Position numbers and translations under genes: made by a program. From a bacterium (GTDB lineage: Bacteria; SZUA-79; Acidulodesulfobacterales; Acidulodesulfobacteraceae), in contig JAJYJN010000006.1 in assembly GCA_021789455.1 (NCBI GenBank), positions 1 through 28,579 of the forward strand: a stretch of 28,579 nucleotides of DNA, given 5' to 3'. Under the pieces are notes generated by a model. The model was not told the origin of the DNA. It was given only the letters and a program-made list of their open reading frames with translations, and ran no database searches. Below, in pieces: positions 8,109 to 16,979 of this stretch (its first letter is position 1; each line of letters begins with the position of its first letter).

Positions 8109-8735
8109 TTGGCTAAATACAACGGACCGGTTTGTAAGTTGTGCAGGAGGGAAGGGGGGAAGCTTTTTTTAAAAGGCGACAGATGCTTTTCAGATAAGTG
8201 CGCTTACGACAAAAGAGAATATGCTCCGGGAGAGCATAAGGGCATCAGAAGAAAATTATCCGAATATGGAGAACAGTTAAGAGAAAAACAAAAGCTAAAA
8301 AGAACATACGGCCTAATGGAGAAGCAATTTAAAAAGACTTACAAAACTGCGGAAAGAATGAAAGGAATCACCGGAGAAAATCTGCTTTCTTTGTTAGAAA
8401 GAAGGTTAGACAACGCAGTTTATACGTTGGGTTTTGCCGTTTCCAGAAAATTAGCGAGGCTTTTAATAACTCACGGACATTTTTTAGTTAACGGTAAAAA
8501 AGTAAATATACCGTCTTATGTTTTGAAACCCGGCGAGCAGATAACGATTTGCGAAAAAAGCAGAAAATGCGAAATTATAAAAAATTCGTTAGAGTCTGCC
8601 GTAAGAAAAACCCGCCCGGAATATTTCGAGGCCAATATAGAATCTTATCAGGGGACGTTAAAAAGTATTCCCGAAAGAGACGAAATTATATCGACGGCAA
8701 ATGAAAAGCTTATAGTAGAACTTTATTCTAAATAA
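8109..8735 (+). CDS. rpsD: 30S ribosomal protein S4, zinc form
   Basis: The 208-residue primary 16S-binding protein nucleates assembly of the 5' domain and in some bacteria also regulates the alpha operon and rRNA antitermination. The N-terminal cysteines C9, C12, C26 and C31 make it the zinc-binding C+ type. The S4 RNA-binding domain is visible around residues 96-160 (LERRLDNAVYTLGFAVSRKLARLLITHGHFLVNGKKVNIPSY, given here in outline). The start is TTG 8109, with GAGGTGA at 8098-8104 as SD; a nearby GTG at 8101 is out of frame. Confidence 0.97.
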   Translation: MAKYNGPVCKLCRREGGKLFLKGDRCFSDKCAYDKREYAPGEHKGIRRKLSEYGEQLREKQKLKRTYGLMEKQFKKTYKTAERMKGITGENLLSLLERRLDNAVYTLGFAVSRKLARLLITHGHFLVNGKKVNIPSYVLKPGEQITICEKSRKCEIIKNSLESAVRKTRPEYFEANIESYQGTLKSIPERDEIISTANEKLIVELYSK

Positions 8736-8764
8736 GCGCCGAATAATAATTTTTTGGAGGCAAT

Positions 8765-9769
8765 ATGAAAAAAAATTGGCTTTCGCTTATCAAGCCAAAG
8801 AAAATAGAATTTGAAAAGGACACATATACCGATTATTACGGAAAGCTTATTGTAGAACCCTTAGAAAGGGGTTTCGGAACGACTATAGGCAATGCGCTTC
8901 GCAGGATACTTTTATCCTCTATTACGGGATATAAAATATCGGAAGTTAAAATTGAAGGAATATCCCATGAATTTTCTTCAGTACCGGGCATAACGGAAGA
9001 CGTAACCGAGATTATATTAAATTTAAAAGACATAGATTTTAATATAACATCCGACGAGCCTGAATACGTATATATAGATATCGATAAAGAAGGAGACGTC
9101 TATGCGTCCGATATTAAGACATCTCAGAATGTCGAAGTCGTAAATAAAGAAAAAAAGATTTTAACTATTGCCAAAGGCGGCAGTTTCAAGGCTCAAATGC
9201 TTGTAACGGGCGGAAGAGGATATGTTCCCAGCGAGCTTAATATCAGGGAAGATGCGCCGATAGGAACAATTTCCCTTGACGTTTCTTTTTCGCCGGTTAA
9301 AAAAGTTACAATGGACGTATCGTATGCAAGGGTCGGAGGAATTACCGATTACGACAAGCTTATAATGGAAATATATACAAACGGATATATAACTCCTGAA
9401 GACGCCCTTACTTCGGCATCCTTAATTTTACAGGATCAGATTTCGGTTTTTGCTACATTTGAAGAAATGGACCAGTTATACGAAAAGAAAGCTCAGCCGG
9501 AAACGGAAAGACCTTCGGAAAACCATGTAAACGAGAATTTACTTAAAAACGTCGACGAGCTTGAACTTTCCGTCAGGTCGGCAAATTGCCTTAAAAATGC
9601 AAATATAAAAACGATTTATGAGCTGGTTCAAAAAACTGAAGGAGAAATGCTTAGAACGAAAAATTTCGGAAGGAAATCCCTTAATGAAATAAAAGAAGTT
9701 TTATCCACGATGGGGTTAAGCTTCGGGATGAAATTAGATAGCGCCGCCGTATCAAAACAGGAAAAATAA
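8765..9769 (+). CDS. rpoA: DNA-directed RNA polymerase subunit alpha
   Basis: This 334-residue subunit dimerises to scaffold RNA polymerase assembly. The N-terminal domain (about residues 1-230) has the [17 protein letters not shown] motif and TVLD-like region. After a linker of about 20 residues rich in Glu and Pro comes the C-terminal domain, with [19 protein letters not shown] and [17 protein letters not shown]. That domain contacts UP-element DNA and activators through the conserved Arg in SVRS. GGAGG at 8756-8760 lies four bases before the ATG. Confidence 0.98.
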   Translation: MKKNWLSLIKPKKIEFEKDTYTDYYGKLIVEPLERGFGTTIGNALRRILLSSITGYKISEVKIEGISHEFSSVPGITEDVTEIILNLKDIDFNITSDEPEYVYIDIDKEGDVYASDIKTSQNVEVVNKEKKILTIAKGGSFKAQMLVTGGRGYVPSELNIREDAPIGTISLDVSFSPVKKVTMDVSYARVGGITDYDKLIMEIYTNGYITPEDALTSASLILQDQISVFATFEEMDQLYEKKAQPETERPSENHVNENLLKNVDELELSVRSANCLKNANIKTIYELVQKTEGEMLRTKNFGRKSLNEIKEVLSTMGLSFGMKLDSAAVSKQEK

Positions 9770-9798
9770 TTTGTTAAATTATATATTCAGAGGTTAAA

Positions 9799-10170
9799 AT
9801 GCGTCACGGAAAAATCAAAACAAGATTAAACAGAACATCGTCACATAGGGCTGCCCTTTTAAGGAATATGGCTTCTTCTCTTATCGAGTTCGAAAGAATC
9901 GAAACGACTTTGCCTAAAGCAAAAGTTTTAAGAGCATACATTGAAAAGCTCGTTACTCTCGGAAAATCTGATACCACGGCGAGACGGCGCATTGCATTCT
10001 CACGGCTAAGAAGCAAGAATGCAACGACAAAACTTTTTAAGGATTTAGGGCCGAGATTTGTCGATAGGCCCGGAGGCTATGTTAGAATTATTAAAACAGG
10101 GTACAGAGCCGGAGATGCAAGCCCATTAGGGTTGATAGAATTCATTCCGAAAGAAGAAAAGCAATCTTAG
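9799..10170 (+). CDS. rplQ: 50S ribosomal protein L17
   Basis: The 123-residue protein begins [42 protein letters not shown] and ends in the LGLIEFIP segment of L17. L17 lies near the peptide exit tunnel on the large subunit. GAGG at 9790-9793 precedes the ATG by five bases. It is the last ribosomal gene of the cluster. No intrinsic terminator is visible between its stop and trpE 71 bases downstream. Confidence 0.98.
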   Translation: MRHGKIKTRLNRTSSHRAALLRNMASSLIEFERIETTLPKAKVLRAYIEKLVTLGKSDTTARRRIAFSRLRSKNATTKLFKDLGPRFVDRPGGYVRIIKTGYRAGDASPLGLIEFIPKEEKQS

Positions 10171-10173
10171 TTC

Positions 10174-10188
10174 AAATTACGGTAATTT
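10174..10188. repeat. Small perfect inverted repeat upstream of trpE
   Basis: Arms AAATTAC and GTAATTT are perfect complements around a single G, in the rplQ-trpE gap. It lies about 38 bases upstream of the proposed trpE -10. Its position and symmetry would suit a regulator-binding site, but it does not resemble the enterobacterial Trp repressor operator, and a 7-bp AT-rich repeat can arise by chance. Confidence 0.3.
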
Positions 10189-10222
10189 AAGCAGGCATAA
10201 ACTATGATAAAGAAAAAAAATG

Positions 10223-10231
10223 TGATATAAT
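10223..10231 (+). promoter_or_regulatory. Extended -10 promoter element for the trp operon
   Basis: TG-A-TATAAT is an exact extended -10 element, with TATAAT at 10226-10231. No good -35 hexamer sits 17 bases upstream, which extended -10 promoters can tolerate. Transcription would begin near 10238, only about four bases before the trpE ATG at 10242. No SD lies in that interval, so the mRNA would be nearly leaderless. Confidence 0.5.
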
Positions 10232-10241
10232 TCTCTTTATT

Positions 10242-11777
10242 ATGCCTCTTACGCCTATATTAAATTACGACGATATTTTAAAAACGCCGGATACCTTCAA
10301 TATTATCCCCCTTATTTATGAAATAAGCGGCGATATGGATACGCCGATATCCATATTTTCTTCTTTCCAGCAAGAAAAGTGCGCATTTTTTTTTGAAAGC
10401 ACCGAAGGCGTTGGGAAATGGGGAAGATATTCTTTTATCTGTTTAAATCCTTTGCTGACCGTCCGACTTTATAAAGACGAGCTTGACGTCGTGAATTTTA
10501 CCGGTTGCAAGTTCGGATTTAAGGACAAAATAAACCTTAAAGATTTAAACGAAGATATTTTTGCGTATATAAAGAAAATCCTATCCGAATTCAATATATA
10601 CAAAGACAATCTGTCGGAAGAGTTTATAGGCGGACTTTTCGGTTATTTAGGATATGAAGTCAGCGGCCTTATAGAAAAACTGCCTCCGGTTAAAAAAGAC
10701 GTTACCGATGTTTACGACCTTTTTTTTATGCTTCCGGGGGACGTGATAGTTTACGACGGATTGAATCAGGCCGTTAAGATAGTATCTTATATATTCAGGG
10801 GTAATTCAGGCGGCGCAAGTCTAAAAAGGGAGTATGATTCGGCTCTTAAAAGAATAAATAAAATAGCCGGGATAATCAAAAAAAGAGATTCCGGGTTCAA
10901 AGAAACTAAAAAAGTTAAAAAGTCCGATATCGAAATTATAGACGAAACGGGCTTCGACGAATTTAAGCAAAATGTTTTAGCCGCAAAAGAATATATACTC
11001 CGAGGAGATATATTTCAGGTGCAGATTTCCCGCAGGAAAAAGATTATTAATCCTCCCGACCCCTTTCTTTTCTACAGGGCGCTTAGGCTTGTGAACCCGT
11101 CTCCTTATATGTTTTATCTTAAAATAGACGATTTCGTAATTACCGGCTCTTCGCCGGAAAATTTAGTTAAACTGTCGGGCGGAATTATTGAAACGCGGCC
11201 GATAGCGGGCACTATTAAAAGAGGCGAAAATCCGGCCGAAGACGAATATCTCGCCTGCAAACTGCTTGACGACCCCAAAGAAAGGGCGGAGCACATTATG
11301 CTTGTAGATTTGAGCAGAAACGATATAGGAAGGGTATCAAAAAAGGGCTCGGTTAAGATAGATAAACTTATGTATATAGAAAAGTACTCCCATGTTCAGC
11401 ATATAGTTACCAGCGTTCTTTCCGAAATAAAGGAAGGAAACGACGCATTCGATCTGGTCAGGGCTTCTTATCCTGCAGGTACCGTTACAGGCGCGCCTAA
11501 AGTAAGGGCAATGGAAATAATAAACGAACTCGAGAAATCAAAAAGAGGAGTTTATGCAGGGGGCATCGGCTATTTCGGTTTTTTAGAAGACGGCATGTGT
11601 AATAAAATGGAATTTTGCATAACTATAAGGACCGCGCTGTTTAAAAAAAATGCGGCTTATATTCAGGCGGCGGGAGGAATAGTTCATGATTCCACCCCGG
11701 AAAATGAATTTGCCGAGTCCGAAAATAAACTGAGGCATCTTATAACCGCTTTTAATATGGTAGAAAGGTTCAATTAA
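10242..11777 (+). CDS. trpE: Anthranilate synthase component I
   Basis: TrpE converts chorismate to anthranilate using ammonia delivered by TrpG, the first step of tryptophan synthesis. At 511 residues it is family length. The N-terminal regulatory segment keeps the FESTEG motif (E52-S53, equivalent to the Trp-feedback LLES site), followed by KWGRYSFI. The chorismate-binding domain shows GDIFQVQISRR, SSPENLV, TRPIAGTIKRG, DDPKERAEHIMLVDLSRND, SYPAGTVTGAPK and GGIGYFGF. The retained motif suggests the enzyme is feedback-inhibited by tryptophan. No SD precedes the ATG. The next gene, trpG, follows six bases later. Confidence 0.97.
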   Translation: MPLTPILNYDDILKTPDTFNIIPLIYEISGDMDTPISIFSSFQQEKCAFFFESTEGVGKWGRYSFICLNPLLTVRLYKDELDVVNFTGCKFGFKDKINLKDLNEDIFAYIKKILSEFNIYKDNLSEEFIGGLFGYLGYEVSGLIEKLPPVKKDVTDVYDLFFMLPGDVIVYDGLNQAVKIVSYIFRGNSGGASLKREYDSALKRINKIAGIIKKRDSGFKETKKVKKSDIEIIDETGFDEFKQNVLAAKEYILRGDIFQVQISRRKKIINPPDPFLFYRALRLVNPSPYMFYLKIDDFVITGSSPENLVKLSGGIIETRPIAGTIKRGENPAEDEYLACKLLDDPKERAEHIMLVDLSRNDIGRVSKKGSVKIDKLMYIEKYSHVQHIVTSVLSEIKEGNDAFDLVRASYPAGTVTGAPKVRAMEIINELEKSKRGVYAGGIGYFGFLEDGMCNKMEFCITIRTALFKKNAAYIQAAGGIVHDSTPENEFAESENKLRHLITAFNMVERFN

Positions 11778-11783
11778 AAAAAT

Positions 11784-12350
11784 ATGGTCTTAGTTATAGA
11801 TAATTACGATTCGTTTACTTACAATATCGTCCAGTATATAGGAGAGCTGGGGTTCGATACCGTAGTATTCAGGAACGACGCATTAAGCATTTCGGATATT
11901 ATAAAGATGAATCCTGAAAAAATAGTTATTTCTCCAGGTCCAAAATCGCCGGTCGAAGCGGGAATTACGGTTGAAACCATTAAAAATTTTTATTCCTCTA
12001 TTCCGATACTCGGGGTTTGTCTCGGCCATCAGGCAATAGGCTACGCATTCGGCGCCGAAATAATACGCGCAAAAAATGTTATGCACGGAAAAGTTTCATC
12101 CATAAAGCATGATTCGTCTTTAATATATAAAGACGTACCGGATCCTTTTGAAGCCACGAGGTACCATTCCCTTATTATCGATAAAAAAAGCCTGCCTGAA
12201 ATTATAAAAGTAACGGCGACAAGCTTGGACGACAACGAAATTATGGGGATAGAGGTAAAGGGCTCTAAGGTTTACGGCGTGCAATTCCATCCGGAATCTG
12301 TACTCACGTCATACGGAAAGCAAATAATAAATAATTTTTTGTCTATTTAA
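11784..12350 (+). CDS. trpG: Anthranilate synthase component II (glutamine amidotransferase)
   Basis: This 188-residue class I glutamine amidotransferase hydrolyses glutamine to supply ammonia to TrpE. The catalytic triad can be placed at C79 (GVCLGHQ), H169 and E171 (QFHPES). The oxyanion-side SPGPKSP segment is near residue 50. The gene is not fused to trpE or trpD. In some bacteria this subunit also serves folate synthesis as PabA; the position between trpE and trpD argues for tryptophan first. There is no SD at normal spacing; the six bases after trpE suggest coupled translation. Confidence 0.96.
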   Translation: MVLVIDNYDSFTYNIVQYIGELGFDTVVFRNDALSISDIIKMNPEKIVISPGPKSPVEAGITVETIKNFYSSIPILGVCLGHQAIGYAFGAEIIRAKNVMHGKVSSIKHDSSLIYKDVPDPFEATRYHSLIIDKKSLPEIIKVTATSLDDNEIMGIEVKGSKVYGVQFHPESVLTSYGKQIINNFLSI

Positions 12351-12355
12351 AATAT

Positions 12356-13390
12356 ATGGAAGAAAGTTTTATTAAAGAATTATTAGGCCGGGTTGTTAAT
12401 AATAACGACTTGACTGCGGACGAATCGGAGCGGATTTTTAATGCGATTTTAAAAGGCGAGCTTACTAACGGACAAATAGCGTCCCTGCTTACATCTTTAA
12501 AAATTAAAGGCGAAACAGTCGAAGAGATTGCCGGCGCCGCTCTTGCTATGAGAGAAAATGCCGTTGCCGTAAATATTAAAGATGAATATAGAACTGCGTT
12601 GGTGGATATCGTCGGAACCGGAGGCGATTATAAAAATACCTTTAATATCTCTACATGCTCCGCTTTAATAGCCGCAGGAGCGGGGGTTAAAATAGCAAAA
12701 CACGGAAATTATGCAGTTTCTTCAAAATCGGGAAGCGCCGACGTGCTTAAAGAATTGGGAGTAAATATAGACTTAGATGCCGAAGGAGTTCTCAAGTCGA
12801 TAGAATATGCGAGTATAGGTTTTTTATTCGCTCCCAAATTTCATACCGCAATGAAATATGCCGCCCCGGTAAGAAAAGAGCTGGGATTTAAAACTATTTT
12901 TAATATACTTGGTCCTTTAACCAACCCTTTAGGCGTTAAAAAACATATAATAGGAGTTTATTCCGGCGACTTATCTAAGAAAATAGTCGAAGCGCTGAAG
13001 ATATTAAACTCGGGTAAAGCGTTCATAGTTCACGGCAGGGACGGGATAGACGAAATAAGCCTTTCGGCGTTAACCGATATTTACGAATTAGACGAGGCCG
13101 GCAATTGTAAATGTTTCGAATTCAATCCCGAAGAATACGGATTCAGCTTTCACCATGAAGATGAATTTAAATCTTTATCGGTTGCCGAAAATGCAAAAAT
13201 TATATATGATATTATAACCGGAAATAAAAGCCCCAAGGCAGACCTTGCAGTTTTAAACGCCGGCTTTGCTATTTTAGTCTCGGGCAAAACCGATACTTTA
13301 TACGATGCGTTTAAAGAGGCAAGGCTTTCGATTGAATCGGGCGGGGCTTTAAGAGCTTTACGAAACCTTATTGAAATCTCCAATAAATAA
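12356..13390 (+). CDS. trpD: Anthranilate phosphoribosyltransferase
   Basis: TrpD transfers the phosphoribosyl group from PRPP to anthranilate, the second step of the pathway. The 344-residue protein shows GTGGD (residues 87-91), NIST (97-100) and KHGNYAVSSKSGSADVL beginning at about 115, which bind PRPP and anthranilate. A later FNILGPLTNP segment is also typical. It starts five bases after trpG and has no SD; the upstream sequence is AT-only. Length and motifs are those of the stand-alone enzyme. Confidence 0.97.
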   Translation: MEESFIKELLGRVVNNNDLTADESERIFNAILKGELTNGQIASLLTSLKIKGETVEEIAGAALAMRENAVAVNIKDEYRTALVDIVGTGGDYKNTFNISTCSALIAAGAGVKIAKHGNYAVSSKSGSADVLKELGVNIDLDAEGVLKSIEYASIGFLFAPKFHTAMKYAAPVRKELGFKTIFNILGPLTNPLGVKKHIIGVYSGDLSKKIVEALKILNSGKAFIVHGRDGIDEISLSALTDIYELDEAGNCKCFEFNPEEYGFSFHHEDEFKSLSVAENAKIIYDIITGNKSPKADLAVLNAGFAILVSGKTDTLYDAFKEARLSIESGGALRALRNLIEISNK

Positions 13391-13406
13391 GTATTAAAAT
13401 ATAAAT

Positions 13407-14231
13407 ATGATATTAGACGAAATTTTAAAAGAAAAAACAAAAGAAATAAAAAAATTTAAAGAATCTGTCGATGAAGAGGCTTATAGGAAGAGGGCGTTTT
13501 CCGCTTTTTACGGGTTGAGAAGTTTAAAAAGCGCTTTAAAACCGAGGTCTAACGGCGAAGCGGTTTCATACAGAATTTGCAGTATAATTGCCGAAGTCAA
13601 GAAGGCTTCCCCGTCTAAGGGGCTTCTATCCGCAGATTATAAGCCCGACGAACTTGCCGTTATTTATGAAAGAGGCGGAGCGAGCGCTATTTCCGTTCTT
13701 ACAGATAAGAAATTTTTTATGGGCAGACCGGAGGATATTTCAAAAGTAAGAAAATCGGTAAAACTTCCGGTTTTAAGAAAAGATTTCATAATCGACGAAA
13801 TTCAGGTTTTTGAATCTAAAATAATAGAAGCGGACGCAATTCTTCTAATTATCAAAGCATTGTCGGAGGTTCAATATAAAAATCTTTTGTCTCTCGCGGC
13901 AGAACTTTCTTTAGACGTTCTGACCGAAATAGCAGACGAAAAAGAACTTGAGACTGCTTATAAATATAATGCCGAAATTATAGGTATAAACAGCAGAGAC
14001 TTAAGGACTTTTAAGACCGATTTGTTCAAAACCGCAGCGTTAGCCGAAAAAATACCGCCGGGAAAGTTGATTGTAGCGGAAAGCGGCATTAACGGAAGAG
14101 GAGATATCGAAATGCTTATGAAAAGAGGCGTCAACTCTTTTCTTATAGGAGAAGCCCTTGTTACTTCAAGCGATGCTTCAAAAACTTTAAAAGACTTTTT
14201 ATCGCCGTACTCCATGAATAATTACGTATAA
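13407..14231 (+). CDS. trpC: Indole-3-glycerol phosphate synthase
   Basis: This 274-residue TIM-barrel enzyme closes the indole ring to give indole-3-glycerol phosphate. Visible motifs are AEVKKASPSKG (E63, K65), PVLRKDFI with likely catalytic K125, VLTEI with E174, and INSRDL in place of the more usual INNRDL. It is separate from trpF, unlike the enterobacterial fusion. The ATG is 16 bases after the trpD stop, with no SD. The first 60 residues are the usual variable helical N-terminus. Confidence 0.96.
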   Translation: MILDEILKEKTKEIKKFKESVDEEAYRKRAFSAFYGLRSLKSALKPRSNGEAVSYRICSIIAEVKKASPSKGLLSADYKPDELAVIYERGGASAISVLTDKKFFMGRPEDISKVRKSVKLPVLRKDFIIDEIQVFESKIIEADAILLIIKALSEVQYKNLLSLAAELSLDVLTEIADEKELETAYKYNAEIIGINSRDLRTFKTDLFKTAALAEKIPPGKLIVAESGINGRGDIEMLMKRGVNSFLIGEALVTSSDASKTLKDFLSPYSMNNYV

Positions 14232-14252
14232 TAATACAGATTTAAAATTTTA

Positions 14253-14945
14253 ATGTCCGATATTCCCAAAATCAAAATATGCGGTATAACCAATATAGAT
14301 GACGCCTATAATGCTTTAAAACTGGGCGCCGATACTATAGGTTTTATTTTTTACGAAAATTCGAAAAGGTATATACCTGCCGAAACTGCAAAAGTAATTA
14401 TAAAAGAACTTAGAGAGACGGCAGGGAAAAATGTAAAAAATTTTTTATCCGTCAAAAGAAATATTATAATTACAGCGGTTTTCGTAAACGAGAATCCGGA
14501 AAAAATTAAAAAAATAGCAAGAGATGTCGATGCCGACATAATTCAATTATCGGGAAACGAATCGTTAAACTATATAGAAGAATCCGGCATAGATAAAAAT
14601 ATAATTTTAAAAGCGGTACGCGTTAAAGAAGAAGCCGACCTTGATATAATTTATAGATACAGGGAAGCCGGCATTAACGTACTCATAGATGCGTCTGCCG
14701 GAGAGGGCGTGTTCGGGGGAACAGGCATACGGGTCAACCTGGATATAATCAAAAATTTAAACGCCGGCGATTTAATTTTAGCCGGCGGAATAGGCTATGA
14801 TAATATAGAAAATATAATTAAATCTATCAAGCTTTACGGCATAGACCTTTCATCAAAAATAGAAGATTTACCCGGAAAAAAGAATTACGATAAAATGGCG
14901 TTATTTTTTAAAAATCTTAGGAGAGCTTCATATGCTGCTGCCTGA
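14253..14945 (+). CDS. trpF: Phosphoribosylanthranilate isomerase
   Basis: TrpF carries out the Amadori rearrangement that turns phosphoribosylanthranilate into its carboxyphenylamino-ribulotide. The catalytic pair is present: C10 in KICGIT, and D146 in [16 protein letters not shown]. At 230 residues it is somewhat longer than the usual 200-215. An extra, lysine-rich stretch at about residues 55-72 precedes the AVFVNE strand. The usual QLHG motif reads QLSG. No SD precedes the ATG. Its 3' end overlaps trpB by 14 bases. Confidence 0.95.
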   Translation: MSDIPKIKICGITNIDDAYNALKLGADTIGFIFYENSKRYIPAETAKVIIKELRETAGKNVKNFLSVKRNIIITAVFVNENPEKIKKIARDVDADIIQLSGNESLNYIEESGIDKNIILKAVRVKEEADLDIIYRYREAGINVLIDASAGEGVFGGTGIRVNLDIIKNLNAGDLILAGGIGYDNIENIIKSIKLYGIDLSSKIEDLPGKKNYDKMALFFKNLRRASYAAA

Positions 14946-16113
14946 TAAAAAGGGTCATTTCGGCGAATACGGCGGAAGATATATTTCCGAAACATTAATG
15001 CCCGCCGTTATCGAACTTGAGCGATTTTATAAAAAGATAAAAAACGATAGGGAATTTATAAAGGAATTTAATTATTATCTTAAGAATTACGTGGGCAGGC
15101 CAAGCCCCCTGTATTTTGCGGGAAGGCTTTCCGAAGTTTATAAGTCGGACATATATCTTAAACGCGAAGACTTAAACCATACCGGGGCTCATAAAATAAA
15201 CAATACTATAGGCCAGGCATTGCTTGCCGTGAAGATGGGAAAAAAGCGGATTATCGCCGAAACCGGAGCAGGACAGCATGGAGTAGCCACGGCTACGGTA
15301 TGCGCCCTATTCGACTTAGAGTGCGAAATATTTATGGGCAAAAAAGACGTCGAAAGGCAGAAACAAAACGTTTTTAGGATGGAACTTCTCGGAGCAAAAG
15401 TAAATCCGGTGGAGTCAGGTTCTCAGACTCTGAAAGACGCTATGAATGAAGCATTAAGAGACTGGATTACAAATATCAAAACTACTTATTATATGATAGG
15501 AACGGTTGCGGGTCCGCATCCTTATCCGTTGATAGTCAGGGATTTTCAATCCGTCATAGGAAAAGAAGTCCTGAAACAGCTTAAAAAACTGCCGGATATT
15601 TTAATCGCATGCGTAGGCGGCGGCAGTAACGCTTTGGGGCTGTTTTATCCTTTTTTTAAATACTCTCAAGTCAAGATGTACGGCGTAGAGGCCGGAGGCT
15701 GCGGCATTGAAACCGGTATGCACGCCGCTTCTATTTCCGGAGGCGCTCCTGGGGTTTTGCACGGGAACAAAACCTATCTGCTTCAGGACGAATTCGGCAG
15801 AATTGCCGATGCCCATTCTATAGCCGCGGGACTCGACTATCCCGGCATAGGTCCGGAGCACAGCTATTTTGCCGATAAAAAAAGGATAATATTCGACAGT
15901 GTGACCGACGAAGAAGCCGTAACGGCTTTCCAAAAGCTATGCAGGCTTGAAGGCATTATTCCGGCTCTCGAAAGTTCGCATGCCGTCGCATATTTAGAAA
16001 AGATAAAAAAAGAAATAAAAGGAAGAACCGTCGTTATTAATCTTTCGGGCAGGGGAGATAAAGATATGCATACGATTTCGGATTATCTTGCGTCGAATGC
16101 CCTTAAAAAATAA
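14932..16113 (+). CDS. trpB: Tryptophan synthase beta chain
   Basis: This PLP enzyme condenses indole with L-serine. The PLP-binding lysine is K88 in HTGAHKIN, the catalytic glutamate is E110 in AETGAGQHG, and the phosphate-binding GGGSNA is at 229-234. At 393 residues with this N-terminus it is the TrpB1 type that pairs with TrpA. It starts within the end of trpF, with AGGAG at 14919-14923, making it the only gene of the trp block with a clear SD. A REP-like palindrome separates it from trpA. Confidence 0.98.
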   Translation: MLLPDKKGHFGEYGGRYISETLMPAVIELERFYKKIKNDREFIKEFNYYLKNYVGRPSPLYFAGRLSEVYKSDIYLKREDLNHTGAHKINNTIGQALLAVKMGKKRIIAETGAGQHGVATATVCALFDLECEIFMGKKDVERQKQNVFRMELLGAKVNPVESGSQTLKDAMNEALRDWITNIKTTYYMIGTVAGPHPYPLIVRDFQSVIGKEVLKQLKKLPDILIACVGGGSNALGLFYPFFKYSQVKMYGVEAGGCGIETGMHAASISGGAPGVLHGNKTYLLQDEFGRIADAHSIAAGLDYPGIGPEHSYFADKKRIIFDSVTDEEAVTAFQKLCRLEGIIPALESSHAVAYLEKIKKEIKGRTVVINLSGRGDKDMHTISDYLASNALKK

Positions 16114-16126
16114 TATAAACAACAAT

Positions 16127-16161
16127 GTGGGGATAGGGACAGAATTGAATTCTGTCCCTAT
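16127..16161. repeat. REP-like perfect palindrome between trpB and trpA
   Basis: Two perfectly complementary 14-base arms, 16133-16146 (ATAGGGACAGAATT) and 16148-16161 (AATTCTGTCCCTAT), flank a single G. A GTGG tetranucleotide lies just 5' at 16127-16130. A short guide sequence beside a hairpin is the architecture of REP elements mobilised by REP-associated Y1 (TnpA-REP/RAYT) transposases. No such transposase is in the window and only one copy is present here. There is no T-run, so it does not look like an intrinsic terminator. Confidence 0.55.
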
Positions 16162-16169
16162 AATAGATT

Positions 16170-16970
16170 ATGTCAAAAGAGAATAAGATAGATACGGTAT
16201 TTAACAAGCTTAGAGCTGAAAATAAGACGGCATTTATACCGTTTATCTCTATAGGCGACCCGGATATCGAAACCTCTTTGGAGATAGCGAAAACTTTGGT
16301 CAAAAACGGTGCGGATATTATAGAACTGGGTTTTCCTTTTTCTGATCCTATGGCGGACGGCAAGGTGATACAAAAGTCTTACGAAAGGGCGTTAAAGAGA
16401 AAAATCTCTATGGAAGACGCTTTTAGTTTTATAAAAAAACTCAAAAACTATCGGGATATCCCCGTTATTCTTTTTACATATTACAATCCAGTTTTTATAC
16501 TCGGCAAAAAATTTGCCGAAGGCGCTAAAAGCGCCGGAATAGACGGTATTTTAGCAGTCGATTTGCCTCCGGAAGAGAGCGCGGAATTAACGAAATATAT
16601 TCAAGATAAAAATATATACCAGATTTATCTTTTAGCCCCTACTACGGGCAATGAAAGAATGAAGGACATATTATCATGCGCCAAAGGCTTCGTGTATTAC
16701 GTCAGCGTTACGGGAGTTACGGGAGCAAGAAAAAGCCTGCCCGAAACAATTAGAACAAAGGTAAGGGAAATCAAGAAGATAAGCTCTATACCGGTAGGAG
16801 TCGGCTTCGGCATATCTTCCAAAGAACAGGCAAAAGATATCGGAAAATCCGCCGATGCAGTAATAATAGGTTCAAAAATAATTCAATTTATAGAAGACAA
16901 TATTAACGATAAACCGGCAATGCTCAGGAAGATATCAGAATTTTCGTCCGGTATAAAATCAAGTTTATAA
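16170..16970 (+). CDS. trpA: Tryptophan synthase alpha chain
   Basis: TrpA cleaves indole-3-glycerol phosphate and channels indole to TrpB. The 266-residue TIM barrel has the catalytic pair E52 and D63 within IELGFPFSDPMADG, the YYNPVF segment, VDLPPEE, SVTGVTGARKS and the phosphate-binding GVGFGISS. It starts nine bases after the palindrome described above and has no SD. Two small tandem hairpins lie in its coding sequence at 16501-16535. Gene order trpB-trpA-accD-folC is shared with many proteobacteria. Confidence 0.97.
   Translation: MSKENKIDTVFNKLRAENKTAFIPFISIGDPDIETSLEIAKTLVKNGADIIELGFPFSDPMADGKVIQKSYERALKRKISMEDAFSFIKKLKNYRDIPVILFTYYNPVFILGKKFAEGAKSAGIDGILAVDLPPEESAELTKYIQDKNIYQIYLLAPTTGNERMKDILSCAKGFVYYVSVTGVTGARKSLPETIRTKVREIKKISSIPVGVGFGISSKEQAKDIGKSADAVIIGSKIIQFIEDNINDKPAMLRKISEFSSGIKSSL
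16501..16535 (+). repeat. Tandem intragenic hairpins in trpA
   Basis: Two adjacent perfect stems occur: TCGGCAAA/TTTGCCGA (16501-16508 with 16512-16519) and GGCGCT/AGCGCC (16521-16526 with 16530-16535). Each has an AAA loop and they are separated by one base. They lie within trpA and encode part of an ordinary segment, so a codon-level coincidence is possible. Confidence 0.4.
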
Positions 16971-16979
16971 ATATACGGC

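Noticed and set aside
10171..10241. A trp leader peptide or attenuator before trpE
   Set aside because: The 71-base gap has no TGG codon, no leader frame and no terminator/antiterminator pair.
15601..15933. 110-codon reverse-strand frame
   Set aside because: It is fully inside trpB, whose catalytic motifs are intact; no homology-like pattern or SD supports it.
16159..16164. TATAAT overlapping the right arm of the palindrome, as a trpA promoter
   Set aside because: It ends only five bases before the trpA ATG, has no -35 partner and is created by the palindrome edge plus AT-rich sequence.
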